A stretch of DNA of 64,000 bases from Hydrogenovibrio sp965140365 (lineage in GTDB: Bacteria; Pseudomonadota; Gammaproteobacteria; Thiomicrospirales; Thiomicrospiraceae). Location of the stretch: the NCBI GenBank assembly GCA_965140365.1, contig OZ223196.1. One strand, written 5' to 3'. Shown piece by piece: positions 33,883-42,156 of the stretch. Each line of letters opens with the position of its first letter. Position 1 is the first letter of the stretch. Below the pieces are notes generated by a model, which ran no database searches, was not told the DNA's origin, and saw only the letters and a program-made list of their open reading frames with translations. A program made the position numbers and the translations under genes.

Positions 33883-34620
33883 CTAATTCGAACTCTCAAC
33901 CGTGTTTTCGTCAAAATAATTCGGTTCAATAATGATTTCCACCCGACGATTCATGGCAAAGGCTTCCTCCGTTTCTTCCAACGATAACGGCGATGTATCG
34001 GCCACGCCAATGACCTCAGCCTGACTCGGCCGAATAATGCCATCCAGAATCAACTTTTGAACAACCGCTGCGGCACGGGCGCTGGACAGCTCCCAATTGG
34101 ACTTAAAACGCCCGCCCGTCACCGGACGCTTATCTGTGTGGCCAACGGCTTGGATCCTAGCCGTTTCATGAATATAAGGTTGTAACTTATTGAGATAATT
34201 AGAGAACCCTAGCTTTAACTCCGCCCGGCCGGTTGGAAAGGAAATGCTTTCAGGAAAAGAAATACGCACCCGCTTTTTTTCAGGATCAAAAGACACCTGA
34301 ACATCACTTTGCTGACTGGCCATGGCATAGGTTTCCACCAGGCTTTCATATAATGGCTTGAGGTTTTCAATCGGTGTTTCACCGTCTTGATTCTGTTCCG
34401 CCTTGCGTTGTTCATCCACCTGCTTGAAATACTGCACCTGAGTCTGAGTCAAATCCGAACCATGACCCAACGTATGCGTCAGGGATTTAACAATCGCCTC
34501 ATACTTATGTGCATCCAATGTCGACATCGCAAACAACAACACGAAAATGGCCATTAACAGCGACATTAAGTCCGCAAATGTGGCCAACCAAGGCGCATCA
34601 TTACATTTTTTCTGGGCCAT
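33883..34620 (-). CDS. PomB/MotB-type flagellar motor stator protein
   Basis: A 245-residue protein with one N-terminal membrane segment carrying the ion-binding Asp (WLATFADLMSLLMAIFVLLF, Asp near residue 17) and a C-terminal OmpA-like peptidoglycan-binding domain (AVGHTDKRPVTGG, WELSSARAAAVVQKL). It anchors the stator to the cell wall. Its start overlaps the stop of the PomA-type gene as TAATG. PomAB pairs are usually sodium-driven, but the coupling ion cannot be proved from this. No other flagellar gene is in the window. Confidence 0.9.
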   Translation of the reverse strand: MAQKKCNDAPWLATFADLMSLLMAIFVLLFAMSTLDAHKYEAIVKSLTHTLGHGSDLTQTQVQYFKQVDEQRKAEQNQDGETPIENLKPLYESLVETYAMASQQSDVQVSFDPEKKRVRISFPESISFPTGRAELKLGFSNYLNKLQPYIHETARIQAVGHTDKRPVTGGRFKSNWELSSARAAAVVQKLILDGIIRPSQAEVIGVADTSPLSLEETEEAFAMNRRVEIIIEPNYFDENTVESSN

Positions 34621-35384
34621 TAAAGTTCTTCTTCCATAGACGGTCTTTTTTCCAAATACGGCGACAGCATGTCTCGCATGATATTGGGGTTTTGTCCCTG
34701 GCTGATGGCTTCCAAACCGTCAATAATCATTAGTTGACGCAAGGACTCCTCTTGCCCCCAAGTATTGATTTTATCGGCCATTGGCAAGGCAAACAGGTTG
34801 GCGATCATCGCACCGTAAAGCGTCGTTAACATCGCCACCGCCATCGCCGGACCAATGGACGCCGGGTCCGACAAATTCGACAACATTTGAATCAAACCCA
34901 CCAAAGTACCAATCATCCCAAATGCCGGCGCCGCGCCACCGATGGATGCAAAGACACCCGCACTGGTTTCGGCCCGCTCCACCAACAACTTATTTTCTTC
35001 GAGAAGCGTCTGGCGAACCAAATCCTTGGAATAACCGTCCACCAGCATACGAACGCCGCGATGGTAGAACTCATGATTGATTTCCATATTTTCCAGCGCT
35101 AAAAAGCCTTTGGAACGTGAAGTTCTCAACAAATCTTCGGTCAAATCAATCAATTCGTTTTTATCTTTAATATCCGTCGTCGGCATCAAGATGCGAAACG
35201 ACATTGCAATAGCGTGCATGGCTTCATGAAACGAATAGCGAATCATGGTAGCGGCAATCGTACCGCCAATCACGATCATCAACCCGGGGATATTAATAAA
35301 GATTAGAATAGAAGAGCCCATCGACATGGCGACAAGCACAATGGCGACCCCAAGAAAAAGGCCTATGAAGGTTGAAAAACTCAT
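34620..35384 (-). CDS. PomA/MotA-type flagellar motor stator protein
   Basis: A 254-residue membrane protein with four hydrophobic segments: two near the N-terminus (FSTFIGLFLGVAIVLVAMS, IPGLMIVIGGTIAATMI) and two around residues 150-210 (FASIGGAAPAFGMIGTLVGL, MAVAMLTTLYGAMIANLFALP). The cytoplasmic loop between them interacts with the rotor switch in MotA/PomA proteins. The short form (about 254 residues, against about 295 for E. coli MotA) is the PomA type. It is the first gene of the stator pair. Confidence 0.92.
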   Translation of the reverse strand: MSFSTFIGLFLGVAIVLVAMSMGSSILIFINIPGLMIVIGGTIAATMIRYSFHEAMHAIAMSFRILMPTTDIKDKNELIDLTEDLLRTSRSKGFLALENMEINHEFYHRGVRMLVDGYSKDLVRQTLLEENKLLVERAETSAGVFASIGGAAPAFGMIGTLVGLIQMLSNLSDPASIGPAMAVAMLTTLYGAMIANLFALPMADKINTWGQEESLRQLMIIDGLEAISQGQNPNIMRDMLSPYLEKRPSMEEEL

Positions 35385-35466
35385 GATTTATACCTTGAGA
35401 GCCTTGCACGAGATGGAGGCACGGATAAAAATGGCTAAAATTCCCCTGAATGTCGTTGAAAAACTG

Positions 35467-35486
35467 GCGAATAGCCTGCTATTCGC
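35467..35486. repeat. Hairpin with a core shared with the 50694-50856 element
   Basis: GCGAATAGC and GCTATTCGC form a nine-base stem around CT. The sequence GCGAATAGCC-N-GCTATT recurs near 50774-50790 inside the 163-base inverted-repeat element. Here no 19-base ends are seen, so this may be a decayed relative or chance. It lies in the 271-base gap between panC and the pomA-type gene, which otherwise holds only one CCAGGCCTGG copy. Confidence 0.4.
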
Positions 35487-35613
35487 TGCGTTTTCCGCCT
35501 AATTCAAAAAAATTTTATCTCATTTTTCTATCGCGCCCCACTCAGGCAAAGCTCTCATCTTATTTATATTATCGTATTTCGATTTTAAATCGTTATGAAA
35601 AGGCCCGTTCTGA

Positions 35614-35623
35614 CCAGGCCTGG
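35614..35623. repeat. CCAGGCCTGG palindrome 3' of panC
   Basis: Exact copy 33 bases after the panC stop. Short flanking pairings (TCAG/CTGA) enlarge the stem, but there is no clean T tract directly after it. Confidence 0.85.
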
Positions 35624-35655
35624 TTAATTTCAGGTGATTGACAGCGTTATTTCGG

Positions 35656-36510
35656 TTAAGGCGTCACCACAATATTGTCCAGCAAACGCGTTGTACCTAA
35701 CCGAGCTGCTGCCACAATAACGCACCTTTCGCCGACAGCTTTAACAGGCTGAAGTGTCTCCGACTGCAAAATTTTCACATAATCGACCGAATCAAAACCG
35801 TCCGTCAGCAACTGCTGACTCGCAGTGACTTCCATCGCTTCAAAGTCATCATTTTCCGATTCAATCGCCATGCGAACCGATTGCAACACCACAAACAATT
35901 TCGGTGCGATGCGGCGTTGCGACTCGCTCAGATACTGATTTCGTGAGCTCAACGCCAAACCGTCTTCGTCTCGTTTGATGTCGGCGCAGACCAATTCAAT
36001 CGGCATAGTCAGGTCTTCAACCATGCGTTTCAAGACCGCCACCTGTTGAAAATCTTTCTGACCAAATATCGCCACGTCCGGTTGAACCATATTAAACAGC
36101 TTATTCACCACCGTCGTCACACCGTCAAAATGGCCCGGTCGTGTCGCACCTTCCAAAATACCGGTCAAGTCGGCCGGCACCGTGACTAATGTTTGAACTT
36201 GCCCGTTCGGGTACATTTCATCAACAGACGGAGCAAACACCGCGTCCGCTCCTGCTTCTTGCAAAGACGCGCAATCTTGCTCATAGGTTCGCGGATAACG
36301 ATCAAAATCTTCATTCGGGCCAAACTGCAACGGATTGACAAACACACTGACGACCACCCGGTCCGCTGTGTTTTTCGCCAACTCGACCAAGCTCAGATGA
36401 CCCGCATGCAAATTCCCCATGGTCGGCACCAGCGCCACACGTTCACCAGCTGATTTCCATTTCGCCAGGGTCTCTCTCAAAGACGCGACTTGATCGAACT
36501 GAAGCATCAT
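35656..36510 (-). CDS. panC: Pantothenate synthetase
   Basis: A 284-residue enzyme joining pantoate and beta-alanine with ATP. It shows VALVPTMGNLHAGHLSLVE (HIGH-type nucleotide-binding motif) near residue 28, VSVFVNPLQFGPNEDFDRYPRT near 55, and FGQKDFQQ near 148. The ATG overlaps the panB stop by four bases. It is the last gene of pcnB-folK-panB-panC, a well-known gammaproteobacterial order. Confidence 0.97.
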   Translation of the reverse strand: MMLQFDQVASLRETLAKWKSAGERVALVPTMGNLHAGHLSLVELAKNTADRVVVSVFVNPLQFGPNEDFDRYPRTYEQDCASLQEAGADAVFAPSVDEMYPNGQVQTLVTVPADLTGILEGATRPGHFDGVTTVVNKLFNMVQPDVAIFGQKDFQQVAVLKRMVEDLTMPIELVCADIKRDEDGLALSSRNQYLSESQRRIAPKLFVVLQSVRMAIESENDDFEAMEVTASQQLLTDGFDSVDYVKILQSETLQPVKAVGERCVIVAAARLGTTRLLDNIVVTP

Positions 36511-37298
36511 TCCCCCACACAGTGTTCCGGTGTTGGGAAACGCTGATGTTTGACATCCGCAACGTACTGCGCCAAAGCGGTTTGAACCGAATCGGCTTCC
36601 TGCAAAAAGTTTTTGGCGAACTTCGGCGCTCTCCCAAGCGTTAAGCCCAAGACATCATGCCACACCAAGACTTGCCCGTCCGTCTCCAAACCGGCACCAA
36701 TACCAATGACCGGAATCGACAAACGGTCCGTAATGGTTTTCGCCAGGCCTGATGGCACACATTCCAGCACCAACATTTCCGCCCCCGATTCCTGCAAGGC
36801 AATCGCGTCATCAAGCAGTTTCTGCGCTGTATGCTTTTCTCGCCCGGCGACTTGATAGCCTTTCAACTGCACCGATTGCGGCAATAAGCCCAGATGCCCG
36901 CAAACCGGCACCCCAAGATCGGTCAAGGCTCGCACCAATGATAAGACACGCTTACCGCCTTCCACCTTCACCATGTTCGCCAAACCTTCCTTCAACAAAC
37001 GTGCCGCCGCCGCCAGGCCTTGCGAAACATCCGCATCGGCCATAAACGGTAAGTCCGCCACACACCAGGCCTGGTGGTTTTTACGCTGCACCATCTGGGT
37101 GTGATAGACCATTTCATCCAGAGACACCGGCAAAGTATTGTCATGCCCTTGCACAACCATACCAAGCGAATCCCCGACCAACAAGACATCCGCACCAGCT
37201 TCCACCGACCAATATGCCTGACTGGCCTCATAGGCCGTCAGACATGCGATTTTCTCGCCTTCGACTTTCATTTTTTTGAGTTTGGATAAGGTTTTCAT
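36507..37298 (-). CDS. panB: 3-methyl-2-oxobutanoate hydroxymethyltransferase
   Basis: A 263-residue TIM-barrel enzyme that makes ketopantoate from alpha-ketoisovalerate and methylene-tetrahydrofolate. Motifs are LTAYEASQAYWSVEAGADVLLVGDS, HDNTLPVSLDEMVYHTQMV, VKVEGG and IPVIGIGAG. It stands before panC with a four-base overlap. It carries an exact CCAGGCCTGG at 37065 (Gln-Ala-Trp) and near copies at 36743 and 37013. Confidence 0.97.
   Translation of the reverse strand: MKTLSKLKKMKVEGEKIACLTAYEASQAYWSVEAGADVLLVGDSLGMVVQGHDNTLPVSLDEMVYHTQMVQRKNHQAWCVADLPFMADADVSQGLAAAARLLKEGLANMVKVEGGKRVLSLVRALTDLGVPVCGHLGLLPQSVQLKGYQVAGREKHTAQKLLDDAIALQESGAEMLVLECVPSGLAKTITDRLSIPVIGIGAGLETDGQVLVWHDVLGLTLGRAPKFAKNFLQEADSVQTALAQYVADVKHQRFPTPEHCVGE
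37065..37074. repeat. CCAGGCCTGG palindrome (in panB)
   Basis: Exact copy, read as Gln-Ala-Trp. Near copies at 36743-36752 and 37013-37022 in the same gene are read as (Ser/Gln)-Gly-Leu-Ala. Confidence 0.85.
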
Positions 37299-37311
37299 AG
37301 TGATTCCTAAT

Positions 37312-37342
37312 GATTTTGGAAACCGATTTTGGAAACCGATTT
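37312..37342. repeat. 13-base tandem repeat between folK and panB
   Basis: GATTTTGGAAACC occurs twice in direct succession (37312-37324, 37325-37337) and is followed by GATTT of a third unit. It fills most of the 50-base gap between folK and panB, which are otherwise tightly packed in the operon. Confidence 0.8.
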
Positions 37343-37348
37343 CTGAAA

Positions 37349-37840
37349 TTAAATCGGCTTGACGAAAATGTCCGATACCCGCTCGGCCAGCTCTTTAAAG
37401 GTGCGGCCACTCGGCATCCGCCCATCCGGCAAAAGATCCATCAGCGGCAACAGGACAAAATCGCGTTCCGTCATAAACGGATGCGGTACCCGTAAGCGTG
37501 CATTGTCAATGACTTGATCGCCATACAACAGCACGTCTAAATCAATTAACCGTTCACCCCAATGGCGCTTTTTGACTTTACCTTGCGTTTGTTCGATGTC
37601 CTGCAATGCGTCCAACAATGCCAGCGGAGCTAATTGCGTTTTAACCCAGGCGACAGCGTTCACAAAGTCCGGTTGATCCTGAGGCCCTTGCGGCCGAGAA
37701 GCATACAATCTGGACACCCCTTGCCAACGACTATCCGGCAGTTTTTTCAAACGTTCAATCGCCGTCAACACCTGGTGTTTCGGATCATCCAGATTACTGC
37801 CAATACCGATAAAAACATCGATTTCCAAAGCCATGCTCAT
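37349..37840 (-). CDS. folK: 2-amino-4-hydroxy-6-hydroxymethyldihydropteridine pyrophosphokinase
   Basis: A 163-residue HPPK enzyme of folate synthesis. It contains IGIGSNLDDP at the N-terminus, RPQGPQDQPDFVNAV near residue 50, HWGERLIDLDVLLYG near 92 and PHPFMTERDFVLLPL near 120. All are standard HPPK motifs for pterin and ATP binding. It lies 11 bases after pcnB and before panB, the standard order. Confidence 0.96.
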   Translation of the reverse strand: MSMALEIDVFIGIGSNLDDPKHQVLTAIERLKKLPDSRWQGVSRLYASRPQGPQDQPDFVNAVAWVKTQLAPLALLDALQDIEQTQGKVKKRHWGERLIDLDVLLYGDQVIDNARLRVPHPFMTERDFVLLPLMDLLPDGRMPSGRTFKELAERVSDIFVKPI

Positions 37841-37851
37841 CGCGGTGTCTG

Positions 37852-39294
37852 TCAGCTATCGTCCGACGAAACCGTTTGAGCATGTTCATCCCGCCCCTGA
37901 CTACGCTTGCGGTAAGGGTTTCGATTACGTCTTGGGCGACGGCGGCGGCTTTTCGGTTTTTCCACGTTATTGGCAAAGGCCACCTGGTCAACTGAATCCA
38001 ATTTTTGGTATTCCGTCCACCAATCGAACACTTCTTTTAAATCGCTTTCATCACCGGCCGCGGCACGAATGCCCATAAAGTCATAGGCCGCGCGAAAACG
38101 TGGATGCTCAGACAAACGCTGAGGCCGGTTACCATGACGATTCAATAAACGAAACTGCAGACTCCAGATTTCTTTAATTTGAGAAATAAAACGTTTCGGG
38201 ATCGAGGTGGAATAAATTTGCTGATCAATCACGTCGCTGGCCGCTGCAAACATAGCATCCTGGCGCGCGAAGCCCTCTGCCAAATGCTGTTCCATCCTTT
38301 GCAGCATCGGCTCCCACAGCATGGCCGCAAACAAGAAGGAAGGGTTGACGCCCTTACCGGATTGAATGCGCGCATCGGTGCTTTTCAAAGCTTCAATCAC
38401 CAACATACGCGGAAAGCCTTCCGACTCTTGTGACAACAGGTGGTGTGTTTGCGGGAACAAAAAAGTGAACAGACCAAAATGACGTAACTTTTCAAACACT
38501 TCAACCGCCACGCCGCTGTGGAACAGTTTGAGTACCTCTTCAAACATCCGCGCATGCGAAACATCTTTGAGCAAGTGTCCAAGCTCGTAAATCGGCGCTT
38601 TGGTTCGTGGCTCAATTTCAAAGCCCAATTTAGCGGCAAAACGCACCGCACGGATCATCCGAACCGGGTCTTCCCGATAACGGGTTTCCGGGTCCCCAAT
38701 TAAACGTAATTGGCCTTTACGCAAATCTTCCATGCCACCGGTGTAGTCCACCACTGAAAAATTGTGTATATCATAGTAAAGACTATTAACGGTGAAATCG
38801 CGACGCCAGACATCTTCATCAATGGTGCCATAAACATTATCGCGCACCAAGCGCCCGGAATCATCTACCGCACGGGTATTGTTCACCTGTTTGCGATTAC
38901 CGGACTGATGCCCTTCACCCGCCCCGCGAAACGTGGCCACTTCAATCGCATTTCGTCCGAAATACACATGAGCCAACCGGAAACGCCGCCCGATCAAACG
39001 ACAACGGCTTTTAAAAACACCCTTAACCTGTTCCGGTTCGGCATTCGTCACCACATCGAAATCCTTTGGCTCCAACCCCAACAAAATGTCGCGCACCCCG
39101 CCGCCGACTAAATACGCATCGTAACCGGCGCGTTTCAAACCATAGAGCACATCCAAGGCTTCTTTATCAATTTGTTTACGGGAAATGCCGTGCTGTTTGC
39201 GTTCAATAATCTTGAGTTCGGAAGGCGATTGAAATGCGGAATCTGAATCAGAGGCAGAGAAAAAGGTTTTTATTTTATGAATCAATCGTTGCAT
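37852..39294 (-). CDS. pcnB: Poly(A) polymerase I
   Basis: A 480-residue class II nucleotidyltransferase. GYDAYLVGGGVRDILLGLEPKDFDVVT near residue 55 is the nucleotide-binding and catalytic region, followed by RRFRLAHVYFGRNAIEVATFRG and EDVWRRDFTVNSLYYD. The basic C-terminus (KSRRRRPRRNRNPYRKRSQG) is typical of PcnB and separates it from tRNA nucleotidyltransferase. It adds poly(A) tails that help RNA decay. It is the first gene of the pcnB-folK-panB-panC operon. Confidence 0.95.
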   Translation of the reverse strand: MQRLIHKIKTFFSASDSDSAFQSPSELKIIERKQHGISRKQIDKEALDVLYGLKRAGYDAYLVGGGVRDILLGLEPKDFDVVTNAEPEQVKGVFKSRCRLIGRRFRLAHVYFGRNAIEVATFRGAGEGHQSGNRKQVNNTRAVDDSGRLVRDNVYGTIDEDVWRRDFTVNSLYYDIHNFSVVDYTGGMEDLRKGQLRLIGDPETRYREDPVRMIRAVRFAAKLGFEIEPRTKAPIYELGHLLKDVSHARMFEEVLKLFHSGVAVEVFEKLRHFGLFTFLFPQTHHLLSQESEGFPRMLVIEALKSTDARIQSGKGVNPSFLFAAMLWEPMLQRMEQHLAEGFARQDAMFAAASDVIDQQIYSTSIPKRFISQIKEIWSLQFRLLNRHGNRPQRLSEHPRFRAAYDFMGIRAAAGDESDLKEVFDWWTEYQKLDSVDQVAFANNVEKPKSRRRRPRRNRNPYRKRSQGRDEHAQTVSSDDS

Positions 39295-39591
39295 ATGTTT
39301 TAAAAAAGATAGGATTTTCGAGTGGTTAAAGCAAACATTTTAACGACTTTTCCACAGACTGCAATCAAGAAGCACCCGTTTCACCTTCAAAGCACGGTAA
39401 ATAAAAACGCTTATTCACCCGCCCAAGCGCCCACATAGGCCCCGAGCACTCGCTTTTTCACGGCAAAAGTGCGAAAATAAATAGTTTAATGACCAAGCCT
39501 GAGTTCAGATAAAAACATGCAGGCAACAGGTCAATACACATTTTTTGCTTTAAATCACCGGACATTTTTAACTCAACCAACGGAAAACACC

Positions 39592-40596
39592 ATGAACAAA
39601 CCGACATTATTCAGCGGCATCCAGCCTTCAGGCGACCTTATGATTGGCAACTACATCGGGTCCATCAAAAACTGGGTGCAGATGCAGGATGATTACAACT
39701 GTTTATTTTCGTTGGTCAATATGCACGCCATCACCGTTGAACAAGACCCTCAAGCGCTGGCGAAGCGCAGTCTGGATTTTGTCGCTTTGTATCTGGCCAG
39801 CGGCATCGACCCGGAAAAAAGCACCGTTTTCATCCAATCGCACGTACCGGAGCACGCCGAACTGGCCTGGTTATTAAATTGTTCTACCTACATGGGTGAA
39901 CTCAACCGCATGACCCAGTTCAAGGACAAGTCACAAAAACACGCCCAGAACATCAATGTCGGCCTGTTTGACTACCCGGTTCTAATGGCGGCAGACATTT
40001 TACTGTATCAGACTGAAATGGTGCCGGTCGGTGCAGACCAAAAACAACATTTGGAACTGACCCGTGATTTGGCCGTGCGTTACAACAACCGCTTCGACCG
40101 CGAAATGTTCAAGGTACCGGAGCCGTTCATCCCACCTGCGACGTCCGGTGGGCGCATTATGAGCTTACAGGACCCGACATCAAAAATGTCTAAATCCGAC
40201 GAAAACAAAAATAATTTCATCGCGTTATTGGACGACCCGAAAACCATTATCAAAAAATTCAAAAAGGCCCAAACCGATTCCGGCACGGAAATCACTTACG
40301 ACGTGGAAAACAAACCCGGCGTGTCCAATCTGCTCACCATTTACTCGGTCATCAGCGGGCAGTCCATTGACGAGGTGGTTAAACAGTTTGAAGGCAAGAT
40401 GTACGGTCACCTGAAAGTCGAACTGGGTGAATTGGTCGTCGACTATTTGCAACCGATCCAGGAACGTTACCACACCATTCGCAATGACGAGACCGAGCTG
40501 AAAGCCATTTTGAAAAAAGGGGCTGACACCGCACGTGAAAGCGCACAAAAAACTCTGCGCGACGTTCAAGAAGCCATTGGTTTCGTATTACCATAG
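39592..40596 (+). CDS. trpS: Tryptophanyl-tRNA synthetase
   Basis: A 334-residue class I aminoacyl-tRNA synthetase. It starts MNKPTLFSGIQPSGDLMIGNYIGSI, with the HIGH-type region, and carries the KMSKS loop SKMSKSDENK near residue 200. Family length is about 330-335. I chose ATG 39592; the in-frame ATG at 39517 would add 25 residues not seen in the family. It is a single gene between pcnB (divergent) and a hairpin at 40618-40657. Confidence 0.96.
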   Translation: MNKPTLFSGIQPSGDLMIGNYIGSIKNWVQMQDDYNCLFSLVNMHAITVEQDPQALAKRSLDFVALYLASGIDPEKSTVFIQSHVPEHAELAWLLNCSTYMGELNRMTQFKDKSQKHAQNINVGLFDYPVLMAADILLYQTEMVPVGADQKQHLELTRDLAVRYNNRFDREMFKVPEPFIPPATSGGRIMSLQDPTSKMSKSDENKNNFIALLDDPKTIIKKFKKAQTDSGTEITYDVENKPGVSNLLTIYSVISGQSIDEVVKQFEGKMYGHLKVELGELVVDYLQPIQERYHTIRNDETELKAILKKGADTARESAQKTLRDVQEAIGFVLP

Positions 40597-40617
40597 CGCG
40601 ATAGCGCGCGATCCTTA

Positions 40618-40657
40618 ATTCCGTCGAAATAGCCAGGCCTGGCCGTTTTGACGGAAT
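40618..40657. repeat. Hairpin with central CCAGGCCTGG after trpS
   Basis: ATTCCGTC (40618-40625) and GACGGAAT (40650-40657) are an inverted repeat around an exact CCAGGCCTGG (40633-40642). It lies 22-61 bases after the trpS stop. There is no T tract, so it is a weak terminator candidate, but its position after a gene fits the other copies. The rest of the 337-base gap before the efflux operon shows only its promoter region. Confidence 0.75.
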
Positions 40658-40779
40658 CAAAAGCGCCTTCCCCCGCCGCGTTCTAGGTCGAAATAAACAC
40701 TGCAACGCCATATAAAGTACGGCTTCATTTAACCCTACATTTTTCAGGCTTGATTCTTTCTACTTTTTTCGCCTAAAAT

Positions 40780-40811
40780 GTTACACATTAGTAACGCATA
40801 TAATTTATAAT
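40780..40811 (+). promoter_or_regulatory. Candidate promoter and operator for the RND pump operon
   Basis: GTTAC-ACATTA-GTAAC (40780-40795) is a perfect inverted repeat of the size bound by TetR-type repressors. It lies directly before two TATAAT sequences (40799-40804 and 40806-40811). No clear -35 box was found and no regulator gene lies next to the operon, so this is a suggestion only. Confidence 0.35.
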
Positions 40812-40933
40812 CCAGTAACAGTTTTATTTTTGGCCTCCTCTGCCCGGTTCAGATTGAACGCCGGGCAATACAGTCGATGCCGTAATTGCTCTGATTCCTC
40901 ATTTCAAGAACATAACAAATGGTAGGTAAAATA

Positions 40934-42154
40934 ATGAAAAGTTTTACATCTCGCTCAGCACTCAAATTCAGTACCCTGGTTTTATCCGCGGGTCTTGCGG
41001 TAACACTCAGCGGATGTGACATGCTGACGGGTGGTGACGCCAAGAAAAACGCCGGTGCTGGCATGCACCGTATGCCACAAGTCGGCATTCAAAAAGCCGA
41101 ACCTACCCAAGTTCCCAACTCGCTTTCATTTACCGGCCGGGCGGTGGCATCGACCATTGCCCAAGTTCGCCCACAGGTAGACGGCATCATCACCGAGCGT
41201 CTTTTTGAGGAAGGCCAGCATGTGAAAAAAGGCGAGGTTTTATACCAAATTGATGATGAAACCTATCAGGCGCTGTATGACAATGCCCAGGCTGAAATCG
41301 AAAAATCTCAAGCCTTATTGACCAATGCAGAATTGAAAGTCAAACGTAATCGCCGCCTGGTCAAGATTAATGCCGTCAGCGAACAGGTGCTGGACGATGC
41401 CATGGCGACATTACGGGAAGCCAAAGCCAACCTGGAAGCCAACAAGGCCGCTTTAAAAACCGCCGCCATCAACCTGGCCAGAACCAAGATCAAAGCGCCG
41501 GTATCCGGCATGATTGGACGCTCAACCTTCACCGAGGGGGCGCTGGTCATGAACAACCAACCAGAAGTTTTGGCCACGATCCAACAGCTTGACCCGATTT
41601 ACGTCGACTTCTCCCTGCCGTCTTACTACGCCGCGATTCTAAAACGTGAAATGAAAAAGAATCCTGACATGAATATCGAAAAATTCCCAGTCACGATCAA
41701 GTTCGATAACGGCGATAAATACGAGCACACCGGGCACATCAAGCTCTCCGAATTCAGTGTCGATGAATCCACCGACACCATCATTCTCAGAACCGAATTC
41801 GACAACCCGGACACACAATTGCTACCCGGCATGTTTATCCGTGGTTCGGTGATGACCGGCTACCGCGAAAACGTTTATCTTGTACCGTCATTGGCATTGA
41901 GTCGCGATGCTCTAGGTCATGCCTTTGTAATGGTTTTGGCACAAGACGGTACCGTCACCGTTCGCCCGGTCAAGGAAGATGGCTTATATCAAGAAAGCTG
42001 GGTGATCACTGACGGCTTAAAGCCAGGGGATCAAGTCATTATCAAAGGCCTGCAATTTATCCGTCCGGGCGTGAAGGCGGCCGTTATGGGAGCAAAACCC
42101 GCTGCTGAACCAAAAGCCGACACAGCACCGCAAAATGCTAAGGAAGGGAAATAA
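40934..42154 (+). CDS. RND efflux periplasmic adaptor lipoprotein
   Basis: A 406-residue membrane fusion protein of the AcrA/MexA type. A lipoprotein signal ends in LSGC-D near residue 28, so it should be anchored to the inner membrane by a lipid. The barrel-sandwich hybrid (GRAVASTIAQVRPQVDGIITERLFEEGQHVKKGEVLY), a coiled-coil hairpin and TKIKAPVSGMIGRS follow. I chose ATG 40934 with GGTAGG upstream over ATG 40919. It links the RND pump to an outer-membrane channel; no TolC-type gene is nearby. Confidence 0.92.
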   Translation: MKSFTSRSALKFSTLVLSAGLAVTLSGCDMLTGGDAKKNAGAGMHRMPQVGIQKAEPTQVPNSLSFTGRAVASTIAQVRPQVDGIITERLFEEGQHVKKGEVLYQIDDETYQALYDNAQAEIEKSQALLTNAELKVKRNRRLVKINAVSEQVLDDAMATLREAKANLEANKAALKTAAINLARTKIKAPVSGMIGRSTFTEGALVMNNQPEVLATIQQLDPIYVDFSLPSYYAAILKREMKKNPDMNIEKFPVTIKFDNGDKYEHTGHIKLSEFSVDESTDTIILRTEFDNPDTQLLPGMFIRGSVMTGYRENVYLVPSLALSRDALGHAFVMVLAQDGTVTVRPVKEDGLYQESWVITDGLKPGDQVIIKGLQFIRPGVKAAVMGAKPAAEPKADTAPQNAKEGK

Positions 42155-42156
42155 AC

